From Anaerolineales bacterium UBA1136 (GTDB taxonomy: Bacteria; Chloroflexota; Anaerolineae; Anaerolineales; UBA11657): a DNA stretch of 6,143 bases. This document shows positions 1 to 6,143 of the stretch, one piece after another; the first letter of the stretch is position 1; every line of letters begins with the position of its first letter. Position numbers and translations under genes: made by a program. The stretch is taken from positions 87,629-93,771 of the forward strand of contig DCAJ01000117.1 of assembly GCA_002311455.1 (NCBI GenBank), written 5' to 3'. A model generated the notes under the pieces. It was not told the origin of the DNA, made no database searches, and saw only the letters and a list, made by a program, of their open reading frames with translations.

Positions 1-268
1 AATTTTGAAAAACCATGCCAACTCGACGATTTTCAGGCGGCACAAACACTTCTGCACTCACCATCACCTTTCCGCCCACTTCAACTGATCCAGAATCTGG
101 TTTGGAAACACCTGTAATCAGACGTAGTAGAGTGGTCTTACCACACCCACTTGGACCAATAAGAGCAAGAATCTGTCCTTTTTTTACATCGAGACTTAAT
201 CCATTTAATGCACCAGCTTCTGCAAATGTTTTCACCAAACCTTTACATCTAACTGCTATATCACTCAT
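1..268 (-). CDS. Iron(III)-type ABC transporter ATP-binding protein, N-terminal 89 residues (3' end outside window)
   Basis: Cytoplasmic ATPase subunit that would power the importer encoded just upstream. The translation starts MSDIAVRCKGLV and contains a Walker A motif, GPSGCGKT, at residues 38-45, then the spacing and wording of the FbpC/PotA/CysA-type ATPases (a PENRRVGMVFQN segment), ending at the Q-loop glutamine, residue 88. The signature (LSGGQ), Walker B and H-loop motifs would lie beyond base 1 and cannot be judged. The ATG lies five bases after the TAA of the permease gene, so translation is probably coupled; a weak purine-rich stretch (GGGAAAGAG) at the end of the permease gene may serve as ribosome binding site. 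The family is certain. Iron as substrate is inferred from the neighbouring binding protein and permease. A role with another substrate (for example spermidine or sulfate) would be possible on sequence alone. Confidence 0.93.
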   Translation of the reverse strand, partial: MSDIAVRCKGLVKTFAEAGALNGLSLDVKKGQILALIGPSGCGKTTLLRLITGVSKPDSGSVEVGGKVMVSAEVFVPPENRRVGMVFQN

Positions 269-273
269 CTGAC

Positions 274-1887
274 TTAGACTCTTTCCCGTAATATAAGTAG
301 TGCCATGGGTACAGATGATAACAGAATTAAAAGTAAAGCGGGAGCGGCAGCTGCCCCAAACATAGCTTCCTCTACAGCTGACCAAACTGAGGTTGCCAAA
401 GTATTGAATCCAAGCGGTCCTAAAATCAAAGTAATGGGAAGTTCTTTCATAGCGGTAAGAAACACTATCCCAATGCCGGCAGCAATGCCCGGCCATGCTA
501 CTGGAACAGTAATTGTCCGAAACACATTCACAGGACCTTTCCCTAAAGTACGAGCAGCTTGTTCAATACTTGGCGCTATTTGCAAAAGCGAAGTACGCAA
601 TGCTCCAAGCGCCTGTGGTAGAAACATTATTAAGTATCCCAAAAGCAATAAATACAAAGTCTGATAAATCGGGTTTGCATAGTTAGCACCGAAAAATACC
701 ATCGCCAGAGCAACCACCATTCCTGGTAAAGCAAAAGCCGAATAGGAAACTCTTTCCAAGAACAACGCCATCCAACCCATCTGACGCACACTTAGTAGAG
801 CAACAGGAATTGCAGCCAACAATGAAATTGCTGAAGCCAGCCCAGATGCAAACACAGAATTCCAAGCTGCGGTCCACAACGATGGAAATGCAATGCTTAG
901 CTTCAAGCTCCTCAAGAACCAGTAAAGCAATATACTTGCAGGCAGTACAAGGGACAAGATGACCACACTAGCGCAAAGCAAGAGTGATGGCCAACGCCAA
1001 TATCCAAGCTGTACCTGGATTGGCCTACCAATAGCCCCTACATGACCTCCATAATAACTAGCTCTGCCCCGCGTACGAATCTCAATTAATAGCACAAATA
1101 CTGTAAGTAATATAAGCACTAATGCTAGCACAGCTGCTCCTGTACGATCAAAAGATGATTGGTACTGAATGTAAAGTACCCGTGTAAAAGTACTATAACG
1201 CATGACTGATACTGCCCCAAAATCACGTAGCACATATAGTGTGACTAACAAACCTCCAGCTGCCAAGCCAGGTCGAAGCTGCGGCAGAGTCACACGCCAA
1301 AAGGTACTCCATGGACCATTCCCCAGATTACGGGAAGCCTCTTCCAAAGCTGGATTCATTCGCATCAGGGAAGCTCTAGTGCTAGTTAGGATATAAGGAT
1401 AACTAAGCAAAGTAAGAACCAAAAACGCGCCAGGGAAACCATATAATTTCGGTAGTTGTTGGACACCCAAAGGTTCTAGCCACTGCTGCAAGATTCCACG
1501 TGGTCCTAGTACAGAAATAAACAAGTAAGCACCCACATAACTTGGCACTACAAGTGGCAAAGTAGTAAGTATTGCACACACACGACGCATCGGTAAATCC
1601 GTGCGAACGGTAAGCCAAGCTATTGGAACAGCTACTAGAGCACTTGCTAACGTAACACTCGCCGCCAGGTAAACAGTTCTTAAAAGAACACGAGCAGTAC
1701 GAGCACTAAAAAGAATGTTCCATACTGCATCTCCCGCTTCTACTGCGCGAAGAAGTAAATATATTGTTGGTAACAAAAGTATAAAAGCAACAAGAGCGCC
1801 CATGAGCCACACCATAACCTTCCAGGGATTAGTATTTTGGAAGAAACTACTCACGAGACGCTTTTTTGCCAAGTAATCCATTGACAC
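274..1887 (-). CDS. Iron(III) ABC transporter permease, fused two-domain FbpB type
   Basis: Inner-membrane channel of a ferric-iron importer. The 537-residue protein is an internal duplication: about twelve hydrophobic segments (roughly residues 24-47, 68-90, 103-128, 150-168, 207-221, 250-268, then 299-325, 341-367, 381-400, 406-433, 466-480, 511-533). Each half carries one EAA loop, which docks on the ATPase: EEASRNLGNGP from residue 182 and EQAARTLGKGP from residue 442, both running to a PG about 25 residues later. Two fused permease halves and this length are typical of FbpB/SfuB-like iron permeases, where one chain forms the whole channel. The gene starts 57 bases after the binding protein stop and ends five bases before the ATPase start, which indicates an operon. 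The start is uncertain: GTG at 1887 or the in-frame ATG two codons later at 1881; neither has a strong ribosome binding site (AGAAAG lies about 11 bases before the GTG). Thiamine or other FbpB-related substrates are not excluded. Confidence 0.93.
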   Translation of the reverse strand: MSMDYLAKKRLVSSFFQNTNPWKVMVWLMGALVAFILLLPTIYLLLRAVEAGDAVWNILFSARTARVLLRTVYLAASVTLASALVAVPIAWLTVRTDLPMRRVCAILTTLPLVVPSYVGAYLFISVLGPRGILQQWLEPLGVQQLPKLYGFPGAFLVLTLLSYPYILTSTRASLMRMNPALEEASRNLGNGPWSTFWRVTLPQLRPGLAAGGLLVTLYVLRDFGAVSVMRYSTFTRVLYIQYQSSFDRTGAAVLALVLILLTVFVLLIEIRTRGRASYYGGHVGAIGRPIQVQLGYWRWPSLLLCASVVILSLVLPASILLYWFLRSLKLSIAFPSLWTAAWNSVFASGLASAISLLAAIPVALLSVRQMGWMALFLERVSYSAFALPGMVVALAMVFFGANYANPIYQTLYLLLLGYLIMFLPQALGALRTSLLQIAPSIEQAARTLGKGPVNVFRTITVPVAWPGIAAGIGIVFLTAMKELPITLILGPLGFNTLATSVWSAVEEAMFGAAAAPALLLILLSSVPMALLILRERV

Positions 1888-1944
1888 AAATTCAAACTTT
1901 CTAGTTCAAGACTGTATTCATGAAATTATTCGAACGATCAACAC

Positions 1945-2991
1945 TTATTCCAGAGCACCTACTTCTGTAAGCAAATCAACAGTACCCTGTAAGTCAATTA
2001 AATCGCTAAGGTCAATGTCAATCTTATTGAGCTCAGCAATTGGCATTAACTCTCTATGAATCTTCACACCTTCCACTAATGGATATTCATAAGTCTGTTC
2101 AGCAAAATACTGTTGTGCCAGTGGAGATAACAAGAATTCGATGAATTTCATAGCGCTATCTTCATTTTGACCAGTTTGGATCCTTCCAACCCCAGCCACC
2201 ATTACTAAAGATCCGGGACCACCACCTGGTAGGAAATAGTTTCTAGCTTCGAAACTTTCACCCTCAGAAACGATAAAGCGATATAAGTAGTAATGATTAA
2301 CAAAACCAACATCAATTTCACCTGCAGCCGCAGCAGCCACTTGAGATGTATTATTAGGATACACACCAACATTGTTAGCCATTATGCCTTCAAGCCATTC
2401 CTTGGTCTTTTCTTCACCCCAAGTAGATCGAAGGGCTGTAACCATAGCTTGAAACGAACCGTTAGTGGGTGCCCATCCAAGACGACTTTTCCATTCTGGT
2501 TCTACAAAACCCCATAAATCGGATGGTAGATCTTTTTCAGGATCGATGGTTGTAGTATTGTATACAATTACTCGTGCTCTACCTGATACACCAACCCAGT
2601 CTCCATCTTTCGATTGGAACTTTGAATCCACATTAGCTAGTAAATAGGCAGGCAATTCTGCAAACATACTAGATTCAGCTACAGCACCAAGTCCGCCAGG
2701 ATCTTGTGCCCAGAAAACATCAGCAGGACTGTTATCACCTTCCTCCATTAGCACTGCTGCCATCTCGGCAGTCTTGCCATATTTAACTTTTACTTCTATT
2801 CCAGAAGCAGCCTTAAACTGATCAATAATAGGCTGTACTAGACTTTCCGAACGCCCAGAATATACTACTAAGCTCTGAGGTGCCGGTTCAACTTCAGGTT
2901 GGCAAGAGACCACAAATAAGATAGATACTATTACCGGGTACAGTACGATTTTCATGCTGACAATAGTATTTTTGAATACTATCTTAGACAA
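1945..2991 (-). CDS. Iron(III) ABC transporter substrate-binding lipoprotein, FbpA/FutA-like
   Basis: Extracytoplasmic protein that captures ferric iron and delivers it to the permease encoded downstream. From the TTG at 2991 it has 348 residues: a basic n-region (K3, K7, K14), a hydrophobic stretch and a lipobox VVSC with the lipidated Cys at 30, the only cysteine, then a periplasmic-binding fold. Family hallmarks are VVYSGRSE (residues 42-49), NSPADVFWAQD (87-97), RARVIVYN with Y144, NHYYLYR with the Y234-Y235 pair, and EYPL near the C-terminus. The tyrosine pair is the classic iron-ligand dyad. Positions that are His and Glu in Haemophilus FbpA appear as Ser and Gln here, which points to a mainly tyrosine iron site. 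I chose the TTG because a perfect AGGAGG lies nine bases before it. The ATG at 2955 also gives a good lipoprotein signal but has no visible ribosome binding site. Another in-frame TTG at 3051 precedes the AGGAGG and is unlikely. Confidence 0.93.
   Translation of the reverse strand: MSKIVFKNTIVSMKIVLYPVIVSILFVVSCQPEVEPAPQSLVVYSGRSESLVQPIIDQFKAASGIEVKVKYGKTAEMAAVLMEEGDNSPADVFWAQDPGGLGAVAESSMFAELPAYLLANVDSKFQSKDGDWVGVSGRARVIVYNTTTIDPEKDLPSDLWGFVEPEWKSRLGWAPTNGSFQAMVTALRSTWGEEKTKEWLEGIMANNVGVYPNNTSQVAAAAAGEIDVGFVNHYYLYRFIVSEGESFEARNYFLPGGGPGSLVMVAGVGRIQTGQNEDSAMKFIEFLLSPLAQQYFAEQTYEYPLVEGVKIHRELMPIAELNKIDIDLSDLIDLQGTVDLLTEVGALE
2963..2982. repeat. Perfect 8 + 8 base inverted repeat in the first codons of the binding-protein gene
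   Basis: On the plus strand the arms are ATAGTATT (2963-2970) and AATACTAT (2975-2982), separated by four bases. With the TTG start it covers codons 4-10; with the ATG start it lies in the leader, ending seven bases before the ATG. It could be a DNA operator or an AU-rich mRNA hairpin beside the ribosome binding site. Its plus-strand core AATAGTATT differs by one base from AATAGTAAT in the dyad upstream of fur, which favours a shared protein-binding site. Confidence 0.5.
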
Positions 2992-3000
2992 AGTTATGTG

Positions 3001-3006
3001 CCTCCT
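3001..3006 (-). promoter_or_regulatory. Perfect Shine-Dalgarno AGGAGG that sets the binding-protein start
   Basis: The minus strand reads AGGAGG followed by nine bases (CACATAACT) and then TTG at 2991, in frame with the binding protein. This is ideal spacing for TTG. It is 45 bases from the ATG at 2955, too far to serve it directly. It therefore argues for a 12-residue longer N-terminus than the ATG would give. Confidence 0.75.
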
Positions 3007-3051
3007 TAATAATATAGTTGGTGAAACAAACACAATATACAACACAAACAA

Positions 3052-3060
3052 ATTATCATA
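3052..3060 (-). promoter_or_regulatory. Possible -10 box with overlapping Fur-like half-site for the iron operon
   Basis: The minus strand reads TATGAT (3060-3055), five of six bases of a -10 consensus, overlapping TGATAAT (3058-3052), a half of the classical Fur box TGATAATnATTATCA. The second half of the box is not present and no good -35 lies at the right distance. A start near 3048 would give a leader of about 57 bases to the TTG start. Weak evidence. Confidence 0.22.
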
Positions 3061-3107
3061 TATTCTTTACATTAGCATCTACCTTTTATTTAAATTGACT
3101 ATCGGGC

Positions 3108-3131
3108 AAAAATCAGAAGATTAAACTTCAG
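3108..3131 (-). terminator. Weak terminator-like hairpin just after fur
   Basis: Directly after the fur TGA the minus strand has GAAG (3129-3126), a six-base loop and CTTC (3119-3116), with an outer C-G pair beyond a mismatch, then A and five T (3112-3108). The stem is short, so termination is probably partial. It would either separate fur from the transport genes or let some transcripts read through. Confidence 0.3.
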
Positions 3132-3581
3132 TCACAGTGTCAAATTTTCTTCCTTATTCACACAGTTTGAGCAATATCCTTCGAAACAAACACACGCGTG
3201 AGTGAACTTTGCTCCGGTGAGTGCAGAAAATTCATCTTGCACTTGCCTAATCTTGGGGGTTTCCACTTCTATGATCTTACGACAACCAAGGCATGTAAAA
3301 TGATAATGTTCACCTTTATTAACCGATTCATAATACTCCACGCCATGATCACGAGCAAAATAGCGCTGTTCAATTAAATCCATTTCCTTGAGAAGACCGA
3401 GTGTCCTGTATACAGTTGCAATATTCAAATTAGAATTTAGTTTACGGGCGCGACGAAACACCTCATCTGCATCAAGATGATCTCCGGTTTCATCAAGTAT
3501 AGATAAAATAAGTTTGCGCTGGGGAGTCATCCTCCGACCAACATCCTTAAGTTGTGATGCAAATGATTTTCTTTCTTCCAT
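3132..3581 (-). CDS. fur: Fur-family metal-responsive transcriptional regulator
   Basis: Cytoplasmic, dimeric DNA-binding repressor that senses a divalent metal. The 149 residues have the usual layout: a winged-helix domain (about 1-85) with MTPQRKLILSIL and the recognition helix NIATVYRTLGLL (53-64), then a metal-binding dimerisation domain starting around HYHFTCLGC. Four cysteines in two CxxC pairs (C97/C100 and C137/C140) form the structural zinc site. H35, E85, H92, H94 and E105 match the regulatory metal site; E105 stands where the oxidation-sensitive PerR has aspartate, so this looks like Fur or Zur, not PerR. Two extra cysteines (C130, C132) follow H128. Start: ATG at 3581 with AAGGA ten bases before it. 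It lies directly upstream of, and in the same direction as, an iron importer, which favours iron as the signal; Zur cannot be excluded from sequence alone. Confidence 0.92.
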   Translation of the reverse strand: MEERKSFASQLKDVGRRMTPQRKLILSILDETGDHLDADEVFRRARKLNSNLNIATVYRTLGLLKEMDLIEQRYFARDHGVEYYESVNKGEHYHFTCLGCRKIIEVETPKIRQVQDEFSALTGAKFTHACVCFEGYCSNCVNKEENLTL

Positions 3582-3635
3582 TTTTCACATTTCCTTGAGC
3601 CAACTAGCAACTTTCAAATTAATAAACTAAGCCAC

Positions 3636-3678
3636 ATTACTATTATTGCAGATGCGACTCACTTGCAATAATAGTAAT
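3636..3678. promoter_or_regulatory. 15 + 15 base dyad upstream of fur, candidate operator
   Basis: The arms ATTACTATTATTGCA (3636-3650) and TGCAATAATAGTAAT (3664-3678) are exact reverse complements around a 13-base centre. The dyad ends 54 bases before the fur ATG. Neither strand shows a T-run after it, so it is not a standard terminator. Fur-family regulators often bind AT-rich inverted repeats at their own promoter, so autoregulation is the simplest reading. The two arms also hold the best -35-like and -10-like hexamers I can find here. Confidence 0.55.
3642..3668 (-). promoter_or_regulatory. Possible fur promoter inside the dyad
   Basis: On the minus strand TTGCAA (3668-3663) resembles a -35 box and AATAAT (3647-3642) a -10 box with five of six consensus bases. 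The spacer is 15 bases, shorter than the usual 16-18, so support is weak. If real, transcription would begin near 3635, about 54 bases before the fur start, and a protein on the dyad would cover both boxes. Confidence 0.25.
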
Positions 3679-3720
3679 AATAACACACTTCGCAATTTAC
3701 TACATCGATGTTGAGCATAA

Positions 3721-3756
3721 AATATTTGGTGTTGCAATTGAGTGCTATTAGCAACA
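3721..3756 (-). terminator. Weak hairpin downstream of the penicillin-binding protein gene
   Basis: On the minus strand TGTTGC (3756-3751) pairs with GCAACA (3735-3730), and after one bulged T, AAT (3749-3747) pairs with ATT (3738-3736) around an eight-base loop. It is followed by CCAAATATTTT. It begins 61 bases past the TAG of the penicillin-binding protein gene, a plausible place for termination, but the stem is AT-rich and the T-tract interrupted. It may instead be part of the fur upstream region. Confidence 0.27.
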
Positions 3757-3817
3757 ACTTGTGATTCTAGCCTATTTCCTGACTACTAAGAAATGATAAA
3801 ACGAGTTAACAGACGTA

Positions 3818-6143
3818 CTAACGCTGCACAAAAATAGGTACATCCGCACTACGAGCGACATTTCCAGCAGCATCACCTGCCCGCACGTGAATACTATGCG
3901 CCCCCACTGTATCTATTCGCCAGCGTGTGGCAAAGGGAGCAACTGTCCTAGTCTCAACCTTCCTGTCATCAACCCATATTTCCACAAAAGAGACTGAAAA
4001 ATTATCGTTAACATCTGGTTGAATTACAATCGACTCTTCATCAATACCAACAATCTTTCCAGGCCATGGTGTAGTAAGACTTACAACAGGTGGCTGATTA
4101 TCTACTGTTACCTGAACTGTAGACATATCAAAATGTTGATCAGTCCGTACTACTAGTATCTGTAGAGTATATAGTCCAGACAATCCATTAGTATCCCACT
4201 GCTGTAAAACACCATCATTTACCCCTTGGTAATTATCACCTCCAAGCTGCGACCACTGATCTGGATTAAGGCCTTGTCCATATTGCAATCTGTAGTATTG
4301 GAAATCATCACCTCTTGCCGACCCTTCTATGGAAACAATCCCTTTTACATAATCGAAAGGTAGCGGCAAAATTATTTCGGCCGCTTCCGAATATGCAGCT
4401 TGATTATTACCTTGCACTGTGTCGTATTCACGCGGTGGCTGCGGTATTCCTGAATTTGCAATCCAATCTGCAGCACCTGAAGGCAGCATTTGAAAAACTC
4501 TATCTTCAATTAACTCCGGCGGCGTATAAACAGTAGCTAGTCTACCAGTCTCACTATTGATCTTAAACGACTTCCATATATTATCTAAGGTGACTGGTTC
4601 AGTTCCAATTATAAATACCTCACGAACAGTATCCTGGCAATCATCAGTTGGTAACAAACCGGATGGATAACATACTCTAGTCTCCTTAATACCTATAGGA
4701 CGATCCCATCCAATAGGTGCAAGACTCATAGAACGCACACCATAAGTCATGACAGCATGCCAAATAGGTGCAGCTCCATTGGAACCAGAAACTTCCAACA
4801 TTCCAGTAGAGTCATTGTTACCCACCCAAACACCAGCCACTAACTGAGGTGTGTAACCTACGGTCCAGCTATCTACATAATTGTTTGTTGTACCAGTTTT
4901 TGCTGCAGCAGGTCGTCCCAACTCTAAGGAATTAGGGTGCCCAAAGGCAGGAATACGGGATCGTTCATCTGAAAGTACATGATTCATTAAATAGGCTAGT
5001 TCAGGGCTAAGTACTAGTCGGGTATCAGGAGCTTTAAATTCACAGGGCGATTCACTATCAGATCCGCAGTATGTCAATACACTACCATCTCTGTTCTTAA
5101 TGCTTAAGATAACAACCGGATCCAGAGATCTAAACCCGCTCCGCATCCGAGATTCATATGCAGGTTTGCCTGCCATAATTCCATTATTAGCAAACACGCT
5201 ATAGGCATAAGTTAAATCAATCAGGCTGACTTCACCTCCACCAAGAGTCAAAGCTGGACCATAATTACTAGTGTCACCATCTAAAGAATTGATACCTAAT
5301 TTATGTGCAGTACGAAGCACATTGTCTACGCCCACTATGGTCATAACTTTTACTGCAGGTACATTGAGTGATTGGGACAATGCTATACGAAAACTCACCG
5401 GTCCACGAAAAGTGCGGTCATAATTTTCGGGAACATATGAAACACCAGTATCTAATGGAAATGCTGTCCTTACGTCAAGCACCATACTAGCAGGAGTATA
5501 TCCTTGCGAAAATGCAGTTAGATAAGTAAACGGCTTAATTGTAGATCCAGGCTGACGCAAGCCAGATGTAGCCACGTTGAAGCTACCGTCTATCTCACGA
5601 TTCCAATAATCATACGAACCAAGCATAGAGAGTATCTCACCAGTTCCAGGATCCTGTACAATGGCTGCCACATTACTTGCGTTACGATCAACACCTACAT
5701 ATTTGCTGGCTACTGGTGTTAAATATGCAGCTGCCTTACAATCACTACTATCAGATGTCAATACAACTGTACTTGGATTTAAACCACTGAGACGATTAAT
5801 ATGCGTACGAGCAACACACTCTACTTGTTTCTGCAAATCCACATCTAATGTAGTAGTAATGCGCAAACCCCCGCGCTGTACTAGGTCCTCGCCTAATTGC
5901 AGTATAACCTCATTCAATACATAAAAAACAAAATGCGGGGCATCAATATTGAATCGACTGCTTGCAGATTGTAACCTGGAGAAAACATCATCAACGAGGG
6001 CTGCGCGGGCGTCTTCTTCGGTAATATAACCTTGATTTACCATCGCCTCTAAAACTAGGGCCTGTCGCTTTTGGGCAGACTCCGGAGCATCAATTGGATT
6101 TAAGGTCGGAGACTGAGGAATAGAGGCTAGCAATGCACTTTCA
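3818..6143 (-). CDS. Class A penicillin-binding protein (PBP1A-like), N-terminus outside window, with C-terminal Ig-like extension
   Basis: Membrane-anchored cell-wall enzyme that polymerises and cross-links peptidoglycan outside the membrane. The frame is open to the window edge (ESALLASIPQSP at the first codons), so the TTG at 6133 is not a true start. The 774 visible residues begin with the tail of the glycosyltransferase domain (ALLASIPQSP then a long helix to about residue 45), a linker domain, and the transpeptidase domain (about 159-461) with all three active-site motifs: STIK with the catalytic Ser at 200, SLN at 258-260 and KTGT from 415. A C-terminal extension of about 180 residues follows: one beta-rich module around FQYYRLQYGQGLNP (about 595-682) and one Ig-like module (about 683-774) beginning at QPPVVSL. 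Six cysteines fall in three close pairs. The membrane anchor and glycosyltransferase catalytic glutamate are not in view. No functional link to the iron genes is apparent. Confidence 0.95.
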   Translation of the reverse strand, partial: ESALLASIPQSPTLNPIDAPESAQKRQALVLEAMVNQGYITEEDARAALVDDVFSRLQSASSRFNIDAPHFVFYVLNEVILQLGEDLVQRGGLRITTTLDVDLQKQVECVARTHINRLSGLNPSTVVLTSDSSDCKAAAYLTPVASKYVGVDRNASNVAAIVQDPGTGEILSMLGSYDYWNREIDGSFNVATSGLRQPGSTIKPFTYLTAFSQGYTPASMVLDVRTAFPLDTGVSYVPENYDRTFRGPVSFRIALSQSLNVPAVKVMTIVGVDNVLRTAHKLGINSLDGDTSNYGPALTLGGGEVSLIDLTYAYSVFANNGIMAGKPAYESRMRSGFRSLDPVVILSIKNRDGSVLTYCGSDSESPCEFKAPDTRLVLSPELAYLMNHVLSDERSRIPAFGHPNSLELGRPAAAKTGTTNNYVDSWTVGYTPQLVAGVWVGNNDSTGMLEVSGSNGAAPIWHAVMTYGVRSMSLAPIGWDRPIGIKETRVCYPSGLLPTDDCQDTVREVFIIGTEPVTLDNIWKSFKINSETGRLATVYTPPELIEDRVFQMLPSGAADWIANSGIPQPPREYDTVQGNNQAAYSEAAEIILPLPFDYVKGIVSIEGSARGDDFQYYRLQYGQGLNPDQWSQLGGDNYQGVNDGVLQQWDTNGLSGLYTLQILVVRTDQHFDMSTVQVTVDNQPPVVSLTTPWPGKIVGIDEESIVIQPDVNDNFSVSFVEIWVDDRKVETRTVAPFATRWRIDTVGAHSIHVRAGDAAGNVARSADVPIFVQR

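Noticed and set aside
15..272. Open frame on the plus strand opposite the ATPase gene.
   Set aside because: It is the antisense of a clear Walker A/Q-loop coding sequence, and its translation is not protein-like for any family I know.
305..1396. Plus-strand open frames opposite the permease gene.
   Set aside because: Antisense shadows of a well-supported membrane protein; no ribosome binding sites or recognisable domains.
1888..1944. Gap between binding protein and permease examined for a terminator or promoter.
   Set aside because: Only a weak GTTC...GAAC pairing with no T-run; consistent with continued transcription in an operon.
3646..3669. TTGCA...TGCAA around the centre of the fur dyad, recalling the Nur (nickel) box of Streptomyces.
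   Set aside because: The Nur box as I know it is TGCAA-N5-TTGCA; here the halves are in the opposite order and 13 bases apart.
3702..3711. Perfect 10-base palindrome ACATCGATGT.
   Set aside because: Short and does not extend; the flanking bases do not pair, so chance is a good explanation.
3739..3747. GAGTGCTA on the plus strand, resembling half of a CIRCE (HrcA) element.
   Set aside because: The matching half TTAGCACTC is absent nine bases away, and neither neighbouring gene is a heat-shock gene.

Overview
The window holds five genes, all on the minus strand. Read in the direction of transcription (high to low coordinates) they are: the 3' part of a class A penicillin-binding protein gene, a Fur-family metal regulator, and then an iron(III)-type ABC importer made of a lipoprotein binding protein, a fused two-domain permease and the start of the ATPase. 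No RNA genes, insertion sequences, CRISPR arrays or attachment sites were seen. No gap between genes exceeds 300 bases; the longest is 3582-3817 (236 bases).

Organism: the DNA is moderately AT-rich. The binding protein has a lipoprotein signal, the usual way a cell with a single membrane tethers such a protein. The penicillin-binding protein has wording around its transpeptidase motifs, and a C-terminal beta-rich/Ig-like extension, that resemble from memory those of Chloroflexota (for example Dehalococcoidia/SAR202-like lineages). This assignment is an inference and was not tested by any search.

Layout: 6143-3818 is the penicillin-binding protein (its glycosyltransferase part lies mostly outside the window). 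3817-3582 is a regulatory gap with a weak hairpin and a near-perfect 15 + 15 base dyad upstream of fur. 3581-3132 is fur. 3131-2992 has a weak terminator-like hairpin, a Fur-like half-site over a possible -10 box, and a perfect AGGAGG ribosome binding site. 2991-1945 is the binding protein, which I start at a TTG. 1887-274 is the permease, and 268-1 is the truncated ATPase, five bases after the permease stop.

How it fits together: the lipoprotein would catch ferric iron outside the membrane, the permease would carry it through, and the ATPase would power transport. The adjacent Fur-type protein is the obvious candidate regulator. Two inverted repeats, one upstream of fur and one in the first codons of the binding protein gene, share a core (AATAGTA[A/T]T), so they are candidate operators for the same regulator. 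This is ordinary, recognisable biology; I see no convincing undescribed system. The points worth checking are the shared operator candidate, the start codon of the binding protein, its likely tyrosine-only iron site, and the C-terminal modules and paired cysteines of the penicillin-binding protein.
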